In this document: in pieces, positions 41,844-50,181 of the stretch
Position numbering within the stretch: position 1 is the first letter of the stretch
Layout of the letters: each line of letters begins with the position of its first letter
Source: Pseudomonas grimontii
Lineage (GTDB): Bacteria > Pseudomonadota > Gammaproteobacteria > Pseudomonadales > Pseudomonadaceae
Length of the DNA stretch: 64,000 nucleotides
Assembly (NCBI RefSeq): GCF_007858185.1
Contig: NZ_VFES01000026.1
Span: 1-64,000, forward strand
Direction of reading: 5' to 3'
Notes under the pieces: model-generated
Seen by the model: only the letters and a program-made list of their open reading frames with translations
What the model was told of the DNA's origin: nothing
Database searches by the model: none
Position numbers and translations under genes: made by a program

Positions 41844-43382
41844 TCAGTCCTCCCAGATCTGGACGGTTTTCAGCACGTCACGGCGGTTGGCCTTCTTGGC
41901 GCCGAACATGTTGGTGTCGGAACTGCCGCTGCAACCGCTGCCGAAGCTGAAACCACAGCCGGAGCGTTCAGCGAACGCGTCGCTCATGGCGTCTTCACGG
42001 TGGGCGCTCGGTACCACGAAGCGGTCTTCGTAGTTGGCGATCGCCAGGTAGCGGTACATCTCTTCCACCTGTTCAACGCTCAGGCCGACGTCTTCGAGCA
42101 CTTGCAGGTCCTGCACGCCATCGACTTGCTGGGAGCGCTTGTAGGCGCGCATCGCCAACAGGCGCTTGAGTGCACGCTTGACCGGTTTTTCATCGCCGGC
42201 GGTGAGCATGTTCGCCAGGTACCGCAGCGGAATACGCAGGCTGTCCACATCCGGGATCACCCCGTTCATGCCCACGGTGCCGGCAGCGGCGGCGTTCTGG
42301 ATCGGTGACAGCGGCGGTACGTACCAGACCATCGGCAAGGTGCGGTATTCCGGGTGCAGCGGCAGCGCCAGCTTCCAGTCGACGGCCATTTTGTACACCG
42401 GCGAACGCTGGGCCGAGTCGATCACCGACTGCGGCACGCCATCGGCCAGGGCCTGGCGAATCACCGCTGGGTCATTCGGGTCGAGGAAGATTTCCAGTTG
42501 CTTCTCGTACAGGTCCTGCTCGTTGGCGGTGCTCGCCACTTCGCTGATGCGGTCGGCGTCGTACAGCAGCACACCGAGGTAGCGAATCCGACCCACGCAG
42601 GTTTCGGCGCACACGGTCGGCATACCGGCTTCGATACGCGGGTAGCAGAAGATGCACTTCTCGGACTTGCCGCTCTTCCAGTTGAAGTAGATTTTCTTGT
42701 ACGGGCAGCCGCTGATGCACATGCGCCAGCCCCGGCACTTCTCCTGGTCGATCAGCACGATGCCGTCTTCTTCACGCTTGTAGATCGCACCGCTCGGGCA
42801 GGATGCCGCGCACGCCGGGTTGAGGCAGTGCTCGCACAGGCGCGGCAGGTACATCATGAAGGTGTTTTCGTACTCGCCATAAATGTCGGCCTGGATCTGG
42901 TCGAAGTTTTTGTCCTTGCGGCGCTTGGCGAATTCGGTACCGAGGATTTCCTCCCAGTTCGGGCCCCACTCGATCTTTTCCATGCGCTTGCCGGACACCA
43001 GCGAACGCGGGCGTGCGGTCGGCTGGTGCTCGCCCAATGGCGCGGTGTGCAGGTGCTGATAGTCGAAGTCGAACGGCTCGTAGTAGTCGTCCAGGCTCGG
43101 CAGGTCGGGGTTAGCGAAGATGTTCGCCAACACGCGGAACTTGCCGCCGATGCGTGGGTTGATCGAGCCGTTGGCGTTGCGCACCCAGCCGCCCTTCCAC
43201 TTGTCCTGGTTTTCCCACTCTTTGGGGTAGCCGATGCCGGGCTTGGACTCGACGTTGTTGAACCAGGCGTATTCCATGCCTTCACGGCTGGTCCACACGT
43301 TCTTGCAGGTGATCGAACAGGTGTGGCAGCCGATGCATTTGTCCAGGTTGAGGACCATGCCGATCTGTGAGCGAATTTTCAT
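41844..43382 (-). CDS. narH: Respiratory nitrate reductase beta subunit NarH
   Basis: A 512-residue iron-sulfur protein. Four cysteine groups start with CIGCHTCSITCKNVW, CEHCLNPACAASCPSGAIY, CRGWRMCISGCPYKKIYF and CIFCYPRIEAGMPTVCAETC. The tryptophan in the third group replaces a cysteine and gives the 3Fe-4S cluster, as in E. coli NarH. It links NarG to NarI. The C-terminus has a Gly/Ser/Cys tail (SGCGFSFGSGCSGSSD), slightly like the N-terminal tail of the nearby PpiC-type protein. It begins one base after narG. Confidence 0.96.
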   Translation of the reverse strand: MKIRSQIGMVLNLDKCIGCHTCSITCKNVWTSREGMEYAWFNNVESKPGIGYPKEWENQDKWKGGWVRNANGSINPRIGGKFRVLANIFANPDLPSLDDYYEPFDFDYQHLHTAPLGEHQPTARPRSLVSGKRMEKIEWGPNWEEILGTEFAKRRKDKNFDQIQADIYGEYENTFMMYLPRLCEHCLNPACAASCPSGAIYKREEDGIVLIDQEKCRGWRMCISGCPYKKIYFNWKSGKSEKCIFCYPRIEAGMPTVCAETCVGRIRYLGVLLYDADRISEVASTANEQDLYEKQLEIFLDPNDPAVIRQALADGVPQSVIDSAQRSPVYKMAVDWKLALPLHPEYRTLPMVWYVPPLSPIQNAAAAGTVGMNGVIPDVDSLRIPLRYLANMLTAGDEKPVKRALKRLLAMRAYKRSQQVDGVQDLQVLEDVGLSVEQVEEMYRYLAIANYEDRFVVPSAHREDAMSDAFAERSGCGFSFGSGCSGSSDTNMFGAKKANRRDVLKTVQIWED

Positions 43383-43383
43383 C

Positions 43384-46300
43384 TCAGTTCTCCTCGATGT
43401 CAGTCGGCAATGGGCGCGGCAAGTCATCGCCGCTGGAGCCATCGAGCCAGTCGACCTTGGCCATCTTGCGCACCACGACAAACTCATCGCGGTTGCAACC
43501 GACCGTGCCGTAGTAGTTGAAACCGTAGGCCTGCTGGGCATAGCCGCCGATCATGTGAGTCGGCTTGAGCACCACGCGGGTTACCGAGTTGTGGTGGCCG
43601 CCACGGGTCTTGGTGGTTTCCGAACCCGGCACGTTCACGATGCGTTCCTGGGCGTGGTACATCATCACCATGCCTTCCTTGACGCGCTGGCTGACCACCG
43701 CACGGGCGGTCAATGCACCGTTGACGTTGAAGCATTCGATCCAGTCGTTGTCTTCGATGCCGGCGCGCTTGGCGTCGATTTCCGAGAGCCACACGATCGG
43801 TCCGCCACGGCTCAGGGTGAGCATCAGCAGGTTGTCGCTGTAGGTGCTGTGGATGCCCCACTTCTGGTGCGGGGTGATCCAGTTCAGCACAATCTCGGTC
43901 TCGCCATTGCTGCGCTTGCCCTTCACGCCTTCGATGGTGCGGGTGTTGACCGGTGGCCGGTAGCTCATCAACTGCTCGCCGAACGCCTGCATCCACGGGT
44001 GATCCTGGTAGAACTGCTGGCGGCCGGTGATGGTGCGCCATGGGATGTTTTCATGCACGTTGGTGTAGCCGGCGTTGTAGCTCACGTGCTCGTCTTCGAG
44101 GCCTGACCAGGTCGGGCTGGAGATGATCTTGCGCGGCTGCGCCTGGATGTCGCGGAAGCGAATCGCTTCGTGGGCCTTGGAGATCGCCAAGTGGCTGTGG
44201 TCGATGCCGGTGAATTCCGACAGCGCGGCCCAGGCTTTCAAGGCGACCTTGCCGTTGGTTTCCGGGGCCAGGGACAGGATCACTTCGGCGGCGTCGATGG
44301 CCGTGTCGATTTTCGGCCGGCCGTGGCTGATGCCCGCATCGCTTTCGTGATGGTTCAGTTCGCCGAGGAATTCGACTTCTTCATCGGTGTTCCAGTTGAT
44401 GCCCTTGCCGCCGTTGCCGAGTTTTTCCAGCATCGGGCCCAGCGACGAGAACTGCTTGTAGATGTTCGGGTAGTCACGCTCCACCACTGCCATGTTCGGC
44501 GCGTTCTTGCCCGGAACCGGCGCCACACCGGCGCTTTTCCAGTCGGTGCCGCCAAACGGCTGGGCCAGTTCGCCGACGCTGTCGTGCATCAACGGTACGG
44601 TGACCAGGTCTTGCTCCACGCCCAGGTGGCCGACCGACATGGCCGAGAACGCCTTGGCGATGCCCTTGTAGATTTCCCAGTCGGAGCGCGACTCCCACGC
44701 CGGGTCGATGGCCGCCGACAACGGGTGAATGAACGGGTGCATGTCCGAGGTGTTCATGTCGTCTTTTTCGTACCAGGTGGCGGTCGGCAAGACGATGTCG
44801 GAATACACGCAGGTGGAGGACATGCGGAAGTCCAGGGTGGTCACCAGGTCAAGCTTGCCGATGGCGCCGTCCTCGACCCATTCGGCCTCGGTGGGCTTGC
44901 ATTCGGTGCTGTGGCCGATGTCTTCGTTCATCACGCCGTTCTTGGTGCCCAACAGGTACTTGAGCATGTACTCATGGCCCTTGCCCGAGGAACCGAGCAG
45001 GTTGGAGCGCCAGATAAACATGTTGCGCGGGAAGTTCACCGGGCTGTCCGGCTGTTCGCAGGCAAAGCGCAGGCTGCCGTCCTGCCAGGATTTGACCACG
45101 TAGTCCTTCGGCGTCATGCCGGCGGCGGCGGCATCACGGCAGATGTGCAGCGGGTTGGTGTTGAGCTGCGGAGCACTGGGCAACCAGCCGGCGCGTTCGG
45201 CGCGGATGTTGTAGTCCAGGGCGTGTTCCGGGAACTGCGATTTGTCGGCCAGCGGCGAGAGCACGTCGTGCATGCTCATCTTCTCGTGGCGCCATTGCGA
45301 GCTGTGGCCGTAGAAGAAGCTGGTGCCGTTCATCTGGCGTGGCGGGCGGTTCCAGTCGAGGCCGAAGGCCAGGGGCAGCCAGCCGCATTGCGGGCGCAGT
45401 TTTTCCTGGCCGACGTAGTGGGCCCAGCCGCCGCCGGTCTGGCCGACGCAACCGCAGAGCATGAGCATATTGATCAGCCCGCGGTAGTTCATGTCCATGT
45501 GGTACCAGTGGTTCATCGCCGCGCCGACGATGATCATCGAACGGCCCTTGGTCTTGTCGGCGTTGTCGGCGAACTCACGGGCGATCTGGATGGCTTTCTC
45601 GCGGCTGACGCCGGTGATCGCTTCCTGCCACGCCGGGGTGCCCGGCACGCTGGCGTCGTCGTAGTCTTTGGCCACGTTCTGGCCGCCCAGGCCACGGTCG
45701 ATGGCCAAGTTGGCGGCGGACAAGTCGAACACCGTCGCCACTTTGGCCACGCTGCCGTCGGCCAGGGTCACGCTGTGCACCGGCACGCGGCGGAACTGCA
45801 CGGCATCGCCGGCCACGTGCTGGAAGTGTTCGTGGGCTTCGCCGGCAAAATACGGGAAGGCCACTTCGGCGACGTCGTCACCGATCAGGCTGAGTTTCAG
45901 GTCGATGGCGCGGCCTTCACCGCCCTCCTTCGCGAGGATGTTCCACTTGCCTTTCTCGCCCCAGCGGTAGCCGATGGAGCCTTGTGGCGACACCAGTTCA
46001 CCGCTCTCGTCGAGGGCGATGGTTTTCCATTCCGGGTTGTTGTCCTGACCGAGGTTGCCGGTGAGGTCCGAGGCGCGCAGGAAGCGGTCGGGCTGGAAGC
46101 CGGCGCCGGGCGCGAACCCGGTCATCGGCTTGAGCATCACCAGCACCGGCAAGTCGGTAAAGCGCTTGGCGTAGTCGGTGAAGTAGGCGCTCGGTTTATC
46201 CAGGTGAAATTCCTTGAAGATCACGTGGTTGAAGGCCTGGGCCAACGCGGCGTCGGTGCCCTGCTTGGGGTTGAGCCAGAGGTCGGTGAGCTTGGCTACT

Positions 46301-47157
46301 TCCGAGTAGTCGGGGGTGATGGCCACGGTCTTGGTGCCCTTGTAGCGCACCTCGGTGAAGAAGTGCGCGTCCGGGGTGCGGGTCTGCGGGACGTTGGAAC
46401 CCCAGGCGATGATGTAGTTGGAGTTGTACCAGTCGGCCGATTCCGGCACGTCGGTCTGCTCGCCCCACACCATCGGCGAGGCCGGTGGCAGGTCGCAGTA
46501 CCAGTCGTAGAAGCTCAGGCACACGCCGCCGATCAGCGACAGGTAACGCGAGCCCGCCGCGTAGCTGACCATCGACATGGCCGGGATCGGCGAGAAGCCG
46601 ACGATGCGGTCCGGGCCGTATTGCTTGATGGTGTAGACGTTGGAGGCAGCGATGATCTCGTTGACCTCCTCCCAGTTCGAGCGAATGAAACCGCCCATAC
46701 CGCGCTTGCTCTTGTACGAGTCGGCCTTGACCTTGTCCTCGACAATGCTCGCCCACGCCTCGACCGGCGACAGGGTCTGGCGCGCGTCACGCCACAGCTT
46801 GAGCAGCGGTTTGCGGATCTTCGGGTACTTGAGGCGGTTGGCGCTGTAGATGTACCAGCTGTAGCTGGCACCCCGTGGGCAGCCGCGCGGCTCATGGTTA
46901 GGCAGGTCGTTGCGGGTGCGCGGGTAGTCGGTCTGCTGGGTTTCCCAGGTGATCAGGCCGTTCTTCACGTAGATCTTCCACGAGCACGAGCCGGTGCAGT
47001 TCACGCCATGGGTGGAGCGCACGATCTTGTCGTACTGCCAGCGCGAACGGTAGACGTTTTCCCAGTCGCGGGACTCTTTGCGGGTCTCACCGTGACCGTC
47101 GGAGAATTCGTTTTGCTTGCGGTTGAAGAACCGCAGTTGATCCAATAAGTGACTCAT
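43384..47157 (-). CDS. narG: Respiratory nitrate reductase alpha subunit NarG
   Basis: A 1257-residue molybdoenzyme. The N-terminal HGVNCTGSCSWKIYVKNG holds the special HxxxCxxxC site for the FS0 cluster. The molybdopterin guanine dinucleotide domains follow, with YNSNYIIAWGSNVPQTRTPD around the Mo-ligand region. It reduces nitrate to nitrite on the cytoplasmic side. The length matches NarG (about 1250). GAGG precedes ATG 47157. It is third in narK1-narK2-narG-narH-narJ-narI. Confidence 0.97.
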   Translation of the reverse strand: MSHLLDQLRFFNRKQNEFSDGHGETRKESRDWENVYRSRWQYDKIVRSTHGVNCTGSCSWKIYVKNGLITWETQQTDYPRTRNDLPNHEPRGCPRGASYSWYIYSANRLKYPKIRKPLLKLWRDARQTLSPVEAWASIVEDKVKADSYKSKRGMGGFIRSNWEEVNEIIAASNVYTIKQYGPDRIVGFSPIPAMSMVSYAAGSRYLSLIGGVCLSFYDWYCDLPPASPMVWGEQTDVPESADWYNSNYIIAWGSNVPQTRTPDAHFFTEVRYKGTKTVAITPDYSEVAKLTDLWLNPKQGTDAALAQAFNHVIFKEFHLDKPSAYFTDYAKRFTDLPVLVMLKPMTGFAPGAGFQPDRFLRASDLTGNLGQDNNPEWKTIALDESGELVSPQGSIGYRWGEKGKWNILAKEGGEGRAIDLKLSLIGDDVAEVAFPYFAGEAHEHFQHVAGDAVQFRRVPVHSVTLADGSVAKVATVFDLSAANLAIDRGLGGQNVAKDYDDASVPGTPAWQEAITGVSREKAIQIAREFADNADKTKGRSMIIVGAAMNHWYHMDMNYRGLINMLMLCGCVGQTGGGWAHYVGQEKLRPQCGWLPLAFGLDWNRPPRQMNGTSFFYGHSSQWRHEKMSMHDVLSPLADKSQFPEHALDYNIRAERAGWLPSAPQLNTNPLHICRDAAAAGMTPKDYVVKSWQDGSLRFACEQPDSPVNFPRNMFIWRSNLLGSSGKGHEYMLKYLLGTKNGVMNEDIGHSTECKPTEAEWVEDGAIGKLDLVTTLDFRMSSTCVYSDIVLPTATWYEKDDMNTSDMHPFIHPLSAAIDPAWESRSDWEIYKGIAKAFSAMSVGHLGVEQDLVTVPLMHDSVGELAQPFGGTDWKSAGVAPVPGKNAPNMAVVERDYPNIYKQFSSLGPMLEKLGNGGKGINWNTDEEVEFLGELNHHESDAGISHGRPKIDTAIDAAEVILSLAPETNGKVALKAWAALSEFTGIDHSHLAISKAHEAIRFRDIQAQPRKIISSPTWSGLEDEHVSYNAGYTNVHENIPWRTITGRQQFYQDHPWMQAFGEQLMSYRPPVNTRTIEGVKGKRSNGETEIVLNWITPHQKWGIHSTYSDNLLMLTLSRGGPIVWLSEIDAKRAGIEDNDWIECFNVNGALTARAVVSQRVKEGMVMMYHAQERIVNVPGSETTKTRGGHHNSVTRVVLKPTHMIGGYAQQAYGFNYYGTVGCNRDEFVVVRKMAKVDWLDGSSGDDLPRPLPTDIEEN

Positions 47158-47214
47158 GATGCTTTCCTCATCAGGCGTGCCGTGGGGTGCGTTGCCCCGC
47201 GAATTCGTGGTCGA

Positions 47215-48612
47215 TCAGCAGGGTGTGGCGCAGCCTTTGCGGGCGTACCACCACCAGGTCACGACGATGCAGCTCAGGTAGAAACCGACAAACATGTAGA
47301 AGGCCATCGCCGGGCTGCCGGTGGCGGCCATGGACGTGCCGAAAGACTTGGGAATGAAGAACGCACCAAAGGCGCCCATGGCCGAACTGAAGCCCAGCAC
47401 GGCGGCGGACTCCTTGCCGGCATCCTTGATCGCCTGCTCGCGATCGGCGGCGGATTTACCGGCACTGGCCTTCTCGTGCTGGGTGCGGAAGATCACCGGG
47501 ATCATGCGAAAGGTGGAGCCGTTGCCGACACCGGTGGTGATGAACAGCAGCATGAACATGCCGAGGAAGCCGTAGAAGCTGCCGCCCTGCCCGTTCACCG
47601 GCAAAAAGTGCAGCACGCCGAACACCATCACGATCATCAGCACGAAGTTCCACAAGGTCACCCGTGCGCCGCCCAGCTTGTCCGCCAGCCAGCCGCCGAG
47701 TGGGCGTACCAGGGCGCCGACCAGCGGGCCGAGGAAGGCGAATTTCAGCGCCACCACATCCGGGAACGAGGTCTTGATCAGCAGCGGAAACGCCGCCGAA
47801 AAGCCGATGAATGAGCCGAAGGTCGCCAGGTACAGCCAGCACATCAGCCAGTTGTGCTTGCGCTTGAAGATCACCGCCTGCTCGCTGAATGAAGCGCGGG
47901 CGCTGGACAGGTCATTCATGCCGAACCAGGCCGCCACGGTGACGGTAAGGATAAACGGCACCCAGATAAAACCGGCGTTCTGCAGCCAAAGTTGACTGCC
48001 ATCCGGCAAGGTTTGCGGTTGACCGCCCACCAGGCCGAACACGCCGAACGTGATCACCAGCGGGACGCAGAACTGCATCACCGACACCCCCAGGTTGCCG
48101 AGGCCAGCGTTCAGGCCCAGGGCCGTGCCTTGCTGCGACTTGGGGTAGAAGAAGCTGATGTTGGACATGCTCGAGGCGAAGTTGCCGCCGCCGAAACCGC
48201 ACAGCAGCGCGATCAGTACAAACACGCTGTAGGGGGTACTGGGGTCTTGCACCGCGTAGCCCATCCACAGCGACGGCAGCAGCAACGACGCGGTGCTCAG
48301 GGCGGTCCAGCGGCGGCCGCCGAAGATCGGCACCATGAACGAGTAGAACACCCGCAAGGTCGCACCGGACAAGCCCGGCAACGCCGCCAGCCAGAACAGC
48401 TGATCGGTGGTGAACGTAAAGCCGATGGCGTTCAGGCGCACGATCACCGTGCTCCACACCATCCACACGGCGAAGGCCAGCAACAGCGCGGGAATCGAGA
48501 TCCACAGGTTGCGGGTCGCGGTCTTCTTGCCGCTGGCGCCCCAGAACGCCGGGTCTTCAGGGCGCCAGTCGTGAATCACCGGCCCCGAGCCGGGCTTTTG
48601 CGCGATGGACAT
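47215..48612 (-). CDS. narK2: Nitrate/nitrite transporter NarK2
   Basis: A 465-residue major facilitator protein with twelve helices and the nitrate signatures FGGGNFASSMSNISFFYPKS and TGVGNGSTFRMIPVIF. It is the NarK2 (nitrate/nitrite antiporter) branch, which exports nitrite as it brings in nitrate. ATG 48612 is chosen because AAGGAG lies 7 bases before it; the ATG six bases upstream would be too close. It lies between narK1 and narG. Confidence 0.9.
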   Translation of the reverse strand: MSIAQKPGSGPVIHDWRPEDPAFWGASGKKTATRNLWISIPALLLAFAVWMVWSTVIVRLNAIGFTFTTDQLFWLAALPGLSGATLRVFYSFMVPIFGGRRWTALSTASLLLPSLWMGYAVQDPSTPYSVFVLIALLCGFGGGNFASSMSNISFFYPKSQQGTALGLNAGLGNLGVSVMQFCVPLVITFGVFGLVGGQPQTLPDGSQLWLQNAGFIWVPFILTVTVAAWFGMNDLSSARASFSEQAVIFKRKHNWLMCWLYLATFGSFIGFSAAFPLLIKTSFPDVVALKFAFLGPLVGALVRPLGGWLADKLGGARVTLWNFVLMIVMVFGVLHFLPVNGQGGSFYGFLGMFMLLFITTGVGNGSTFRMIPVIFRTQHEKASAGKSAADREQAIKDAGKESAAVLGFSSAMGAFGAFFIPKSFGTSMAATGSPAMAFYMFVGFYLSCIVVTWWWYARKGCATPC

Positions 48613-48614
48613 GT

Positions 48615-49871
48615 TCATTCTCCTTGGAGAGGTTGGGCGGTTTTGCCCAACAGCGGTTGCTTGCGCATTTCGCTGAAGTACATCCAGGTCAGGGACACCC
48701 AGACCACGCCGTACATCAACATGAAGCAGGACGAGCGCACGCCGGTGAGGTCCACCAGGGCGCCAAACAGGATCGGCAGCACAAAGCCGCCCAGGCCACC
48801 GGCCAGGCCGACGATGCCGGACACCGCACCCATGTTCTGTGGGTAGTCATTGGCGATGTACTTGAACACCGAGGCCTTGCCGAACGCGAAGGCGATGCCC
48901 ATCACAAACAGCAGCACGGTGAACAGGGTGGCGTTGAGGCCGATATGGAAATCCAGGGGACCACTGACGGTCTGCACCTGCAATTGGGTCTGCGGGTAGC
49001 TGAGCAGGAACAAGCAGATCCAGCTCACCCACAGCACCCACCAGGTCACGCTTTGGGCGCCCCAGCGGTCGGACATCCAGCCGCCCACCGCACGCAGCAC
49101 GCCGCCCGGCAGGGAGAAGCAGGCGGCCAGCAACGCGGCGCTTTGCAGGCTGAAGCCGTATTCCTGCACGTAGTATTTGGTCATCCACAGCGCCAGGGCC
49201 ACGTAGCCGCCGAACACAATCGAGTAGTACTGGCAGTAGCGCCACACGGCCGGGTCTTTCAGGCACAGCAGTTGCTCGCGCAGGGTGGCGCCGCCAGCAC
49301 TGCGGTGGGCCTTGTTTTCGCTGGTGAGGAACCAGAACAGCAGCGCGGTGATAAACAGGATCGCGCCGAACACCTTGGGCACCAGGTGCCAGGTGCCGAG
49401 GGCGATCAGCGCCGGGGCCAGAAACTTGGTGACGGCGGCGCCCGCGTTGCCGGCGCCGAACACGCCCATGGCAAAGCCCTGGTTCTCTTTGTCGAACCAC
49501 TTGGCGACGTAGGCGATGCCCACCGAAAACGAACCGCCGGCCAGGCCGACGAACAGGCCCAGTACCAGGAACTGCCAATAGGCGGTGGCGTAGGTGATCA
49601 GGTACAGCGGCAGCACACAGGCGAGCATCAACAGGAAGAACACGATGCGCCCGCCGAAGCGGTCGGTCAGCAGGCCGAGCGGAAGGCGCACCAGCGAGCC
49701 GGTCAATACCGGCGTGGCGGCCAACAGGCCGAACTGGGTTTCGTTGAGTTGCAACAGCTCTTTGATGGGTACGCCCAACACGGCGAACATCATCCACACC
49801 ATAAAGCAGACGGTGAAAGCCAGGGTGCTCATGCCCAGCACCAGGCCCTGTCTCATACGGGGTTGAGTCAC
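48615..49871 (-). CDS. narK1: Nitrate transporter NarK1
   Basis: A 418-residue major facilitator protein with about twelve helices (LVLGMSTLAFTVCFMVWMMF; GLAGGSFSVGIAYVAKWFDK; GLAGGLGGFVLPILFG). It belongs to the NarK1 (nitrate/proton symport) branch that starts nitrate uptake. The start is taken as GTG 49871: CTGGAG lies 8 bases before it, and the ANR-dependent transcript start predicted near 49897 leaves no leader for the in-frame ATG at 49898. First gene of the nar operon. Confidence 0.88.
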   Translation of the reverse strand: MTQPRMRQGLVLGMSTLAFTVCFMVWMMFAVLGVPIKELLQLNETQFGLLAATPVLTGSLVRLPLGLLTDRFGGRIVFFLLMLACVLPLYLITYATAYWQFLVLGLFVGLAGGSFSVGIAYVAKWFDKENQGFAMGVFGAGNAGAAVTKFLAPALIALGTWHLVPKVFGAILFITALLFWFLTSENKAHRSAGGATLREQLLCLKDPAVWRYCQYYSIVFGGYVALALWMTKYYVQEYGFSLQSAALLAACFSLPGGVLRAVGGWMSDRWGAQSVTWWVLWVSWICLFLLSYPQTQLQVQTVSGPLDFHIGLNATLFTVLLFVMGIAFAFGKASVFKYIANDYPQNMGAVSGIVGLAGGLGGFVLPILFGALVDLTGVRSSCFMLMYGVVWVSLTWMYFSEMRKQPLLGKTAQPLQGE

Positions 49872-49931
49872 GGTATGCGCTCCAGAAAGTGATTCCATGA
49901 GCGCAGGTTAGGGGCGGCACCCCTGCGGAAC

Positions 49932-49945
49932 TTGACCCAGGTCAA
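49932..49945 (-). promoter_or_regulatory. ANR box of the narK1 promoter
   Basis: TTGAC-CCAG-GTCAA is a perfect palindrome matching TTGAT-N4-ATCAA at 8 of 10 positions. If it sits at -41.5, transcription starts near 49897, 26 bp before the GTG start of narK1. Confidence 0.75.
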
Positions 49946-49983
49946 CGTCCGCCTGGGGGGTATGGGGCTATGCTGGCCCCACA

Positions 49984-49999
49984 TACCTCTAAGGAGGTA
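49984..49999. promoter_or_regulatory. NarL 7-2-7 site between narK1 and narX
   Basis: TACCTCT-AA-GGAGGTA: two inverted NarL heptamers (consensus TACYYMT), the left perfect and the right with one mismatch, at the 7-2-7 spacing preferred by NarL/NarP. It is centred about -94 from the predicted narK1 start. Confidence 0.75.
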
Positions 50000-50027
50000 G
50001 TTCCAATAACAAGAGAAAGTCTTTATT

Positions 50028-50040
50028 TATCAATGGATTG
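50028..50040 (+). promoter_or_regulatory. IHF site between narK1 and narX
   Basis: TATCAATGGATTG matches the IHF consensus WATCAANNNNTTR at every position, next to an AT-rich stretch. It lies about -137 from the predicted narK1 start, where bending would bring distal NarL to the promoter. Confidence 0.65.
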
Positions 50041-50089
50041 GTCTCTTGTGCCGGTATTTTCCCGTGGGAGGGTTGGCCGGCAATTCTTT

Positions 50090-50096
50090 AGAGGTA
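50090..50096 (-). promoter_or_regulatory. Distal NarL heptamer
   Basis: AGAGGTA is the complement of TACCTCT, a perfect NarL heptamer, centred near -196 from the predicted narK1 start. A single heptamer alone is weak evidence; its value comes from the spacing with the other sites. The 310-bp narK1-narX gap holds these sites and no gene. Confidence 0.5.
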
Positions 50097-50181
50097 GTGC
50101 GCCAGGGATTGCGGTTTTTCAGCCCTTTTCCCTTTGCAGGTGCCGCCATGCAGGCTTCCACCCCCCTTCACTTACGCCGCC

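Noticed and set aside
44170..47148. A 992-codon open frame antisense to narG, and similar long frames antisense to the phytate receptor (14692-16842), nosZ (57278-59992) and the amidohydrolase (20971-22794).
   Set aside because: Typical shadow frames of GC-rich genes. The opposite strands encode well-recognised proteins, and these frames lack recognisable domains and good ribosome sites.
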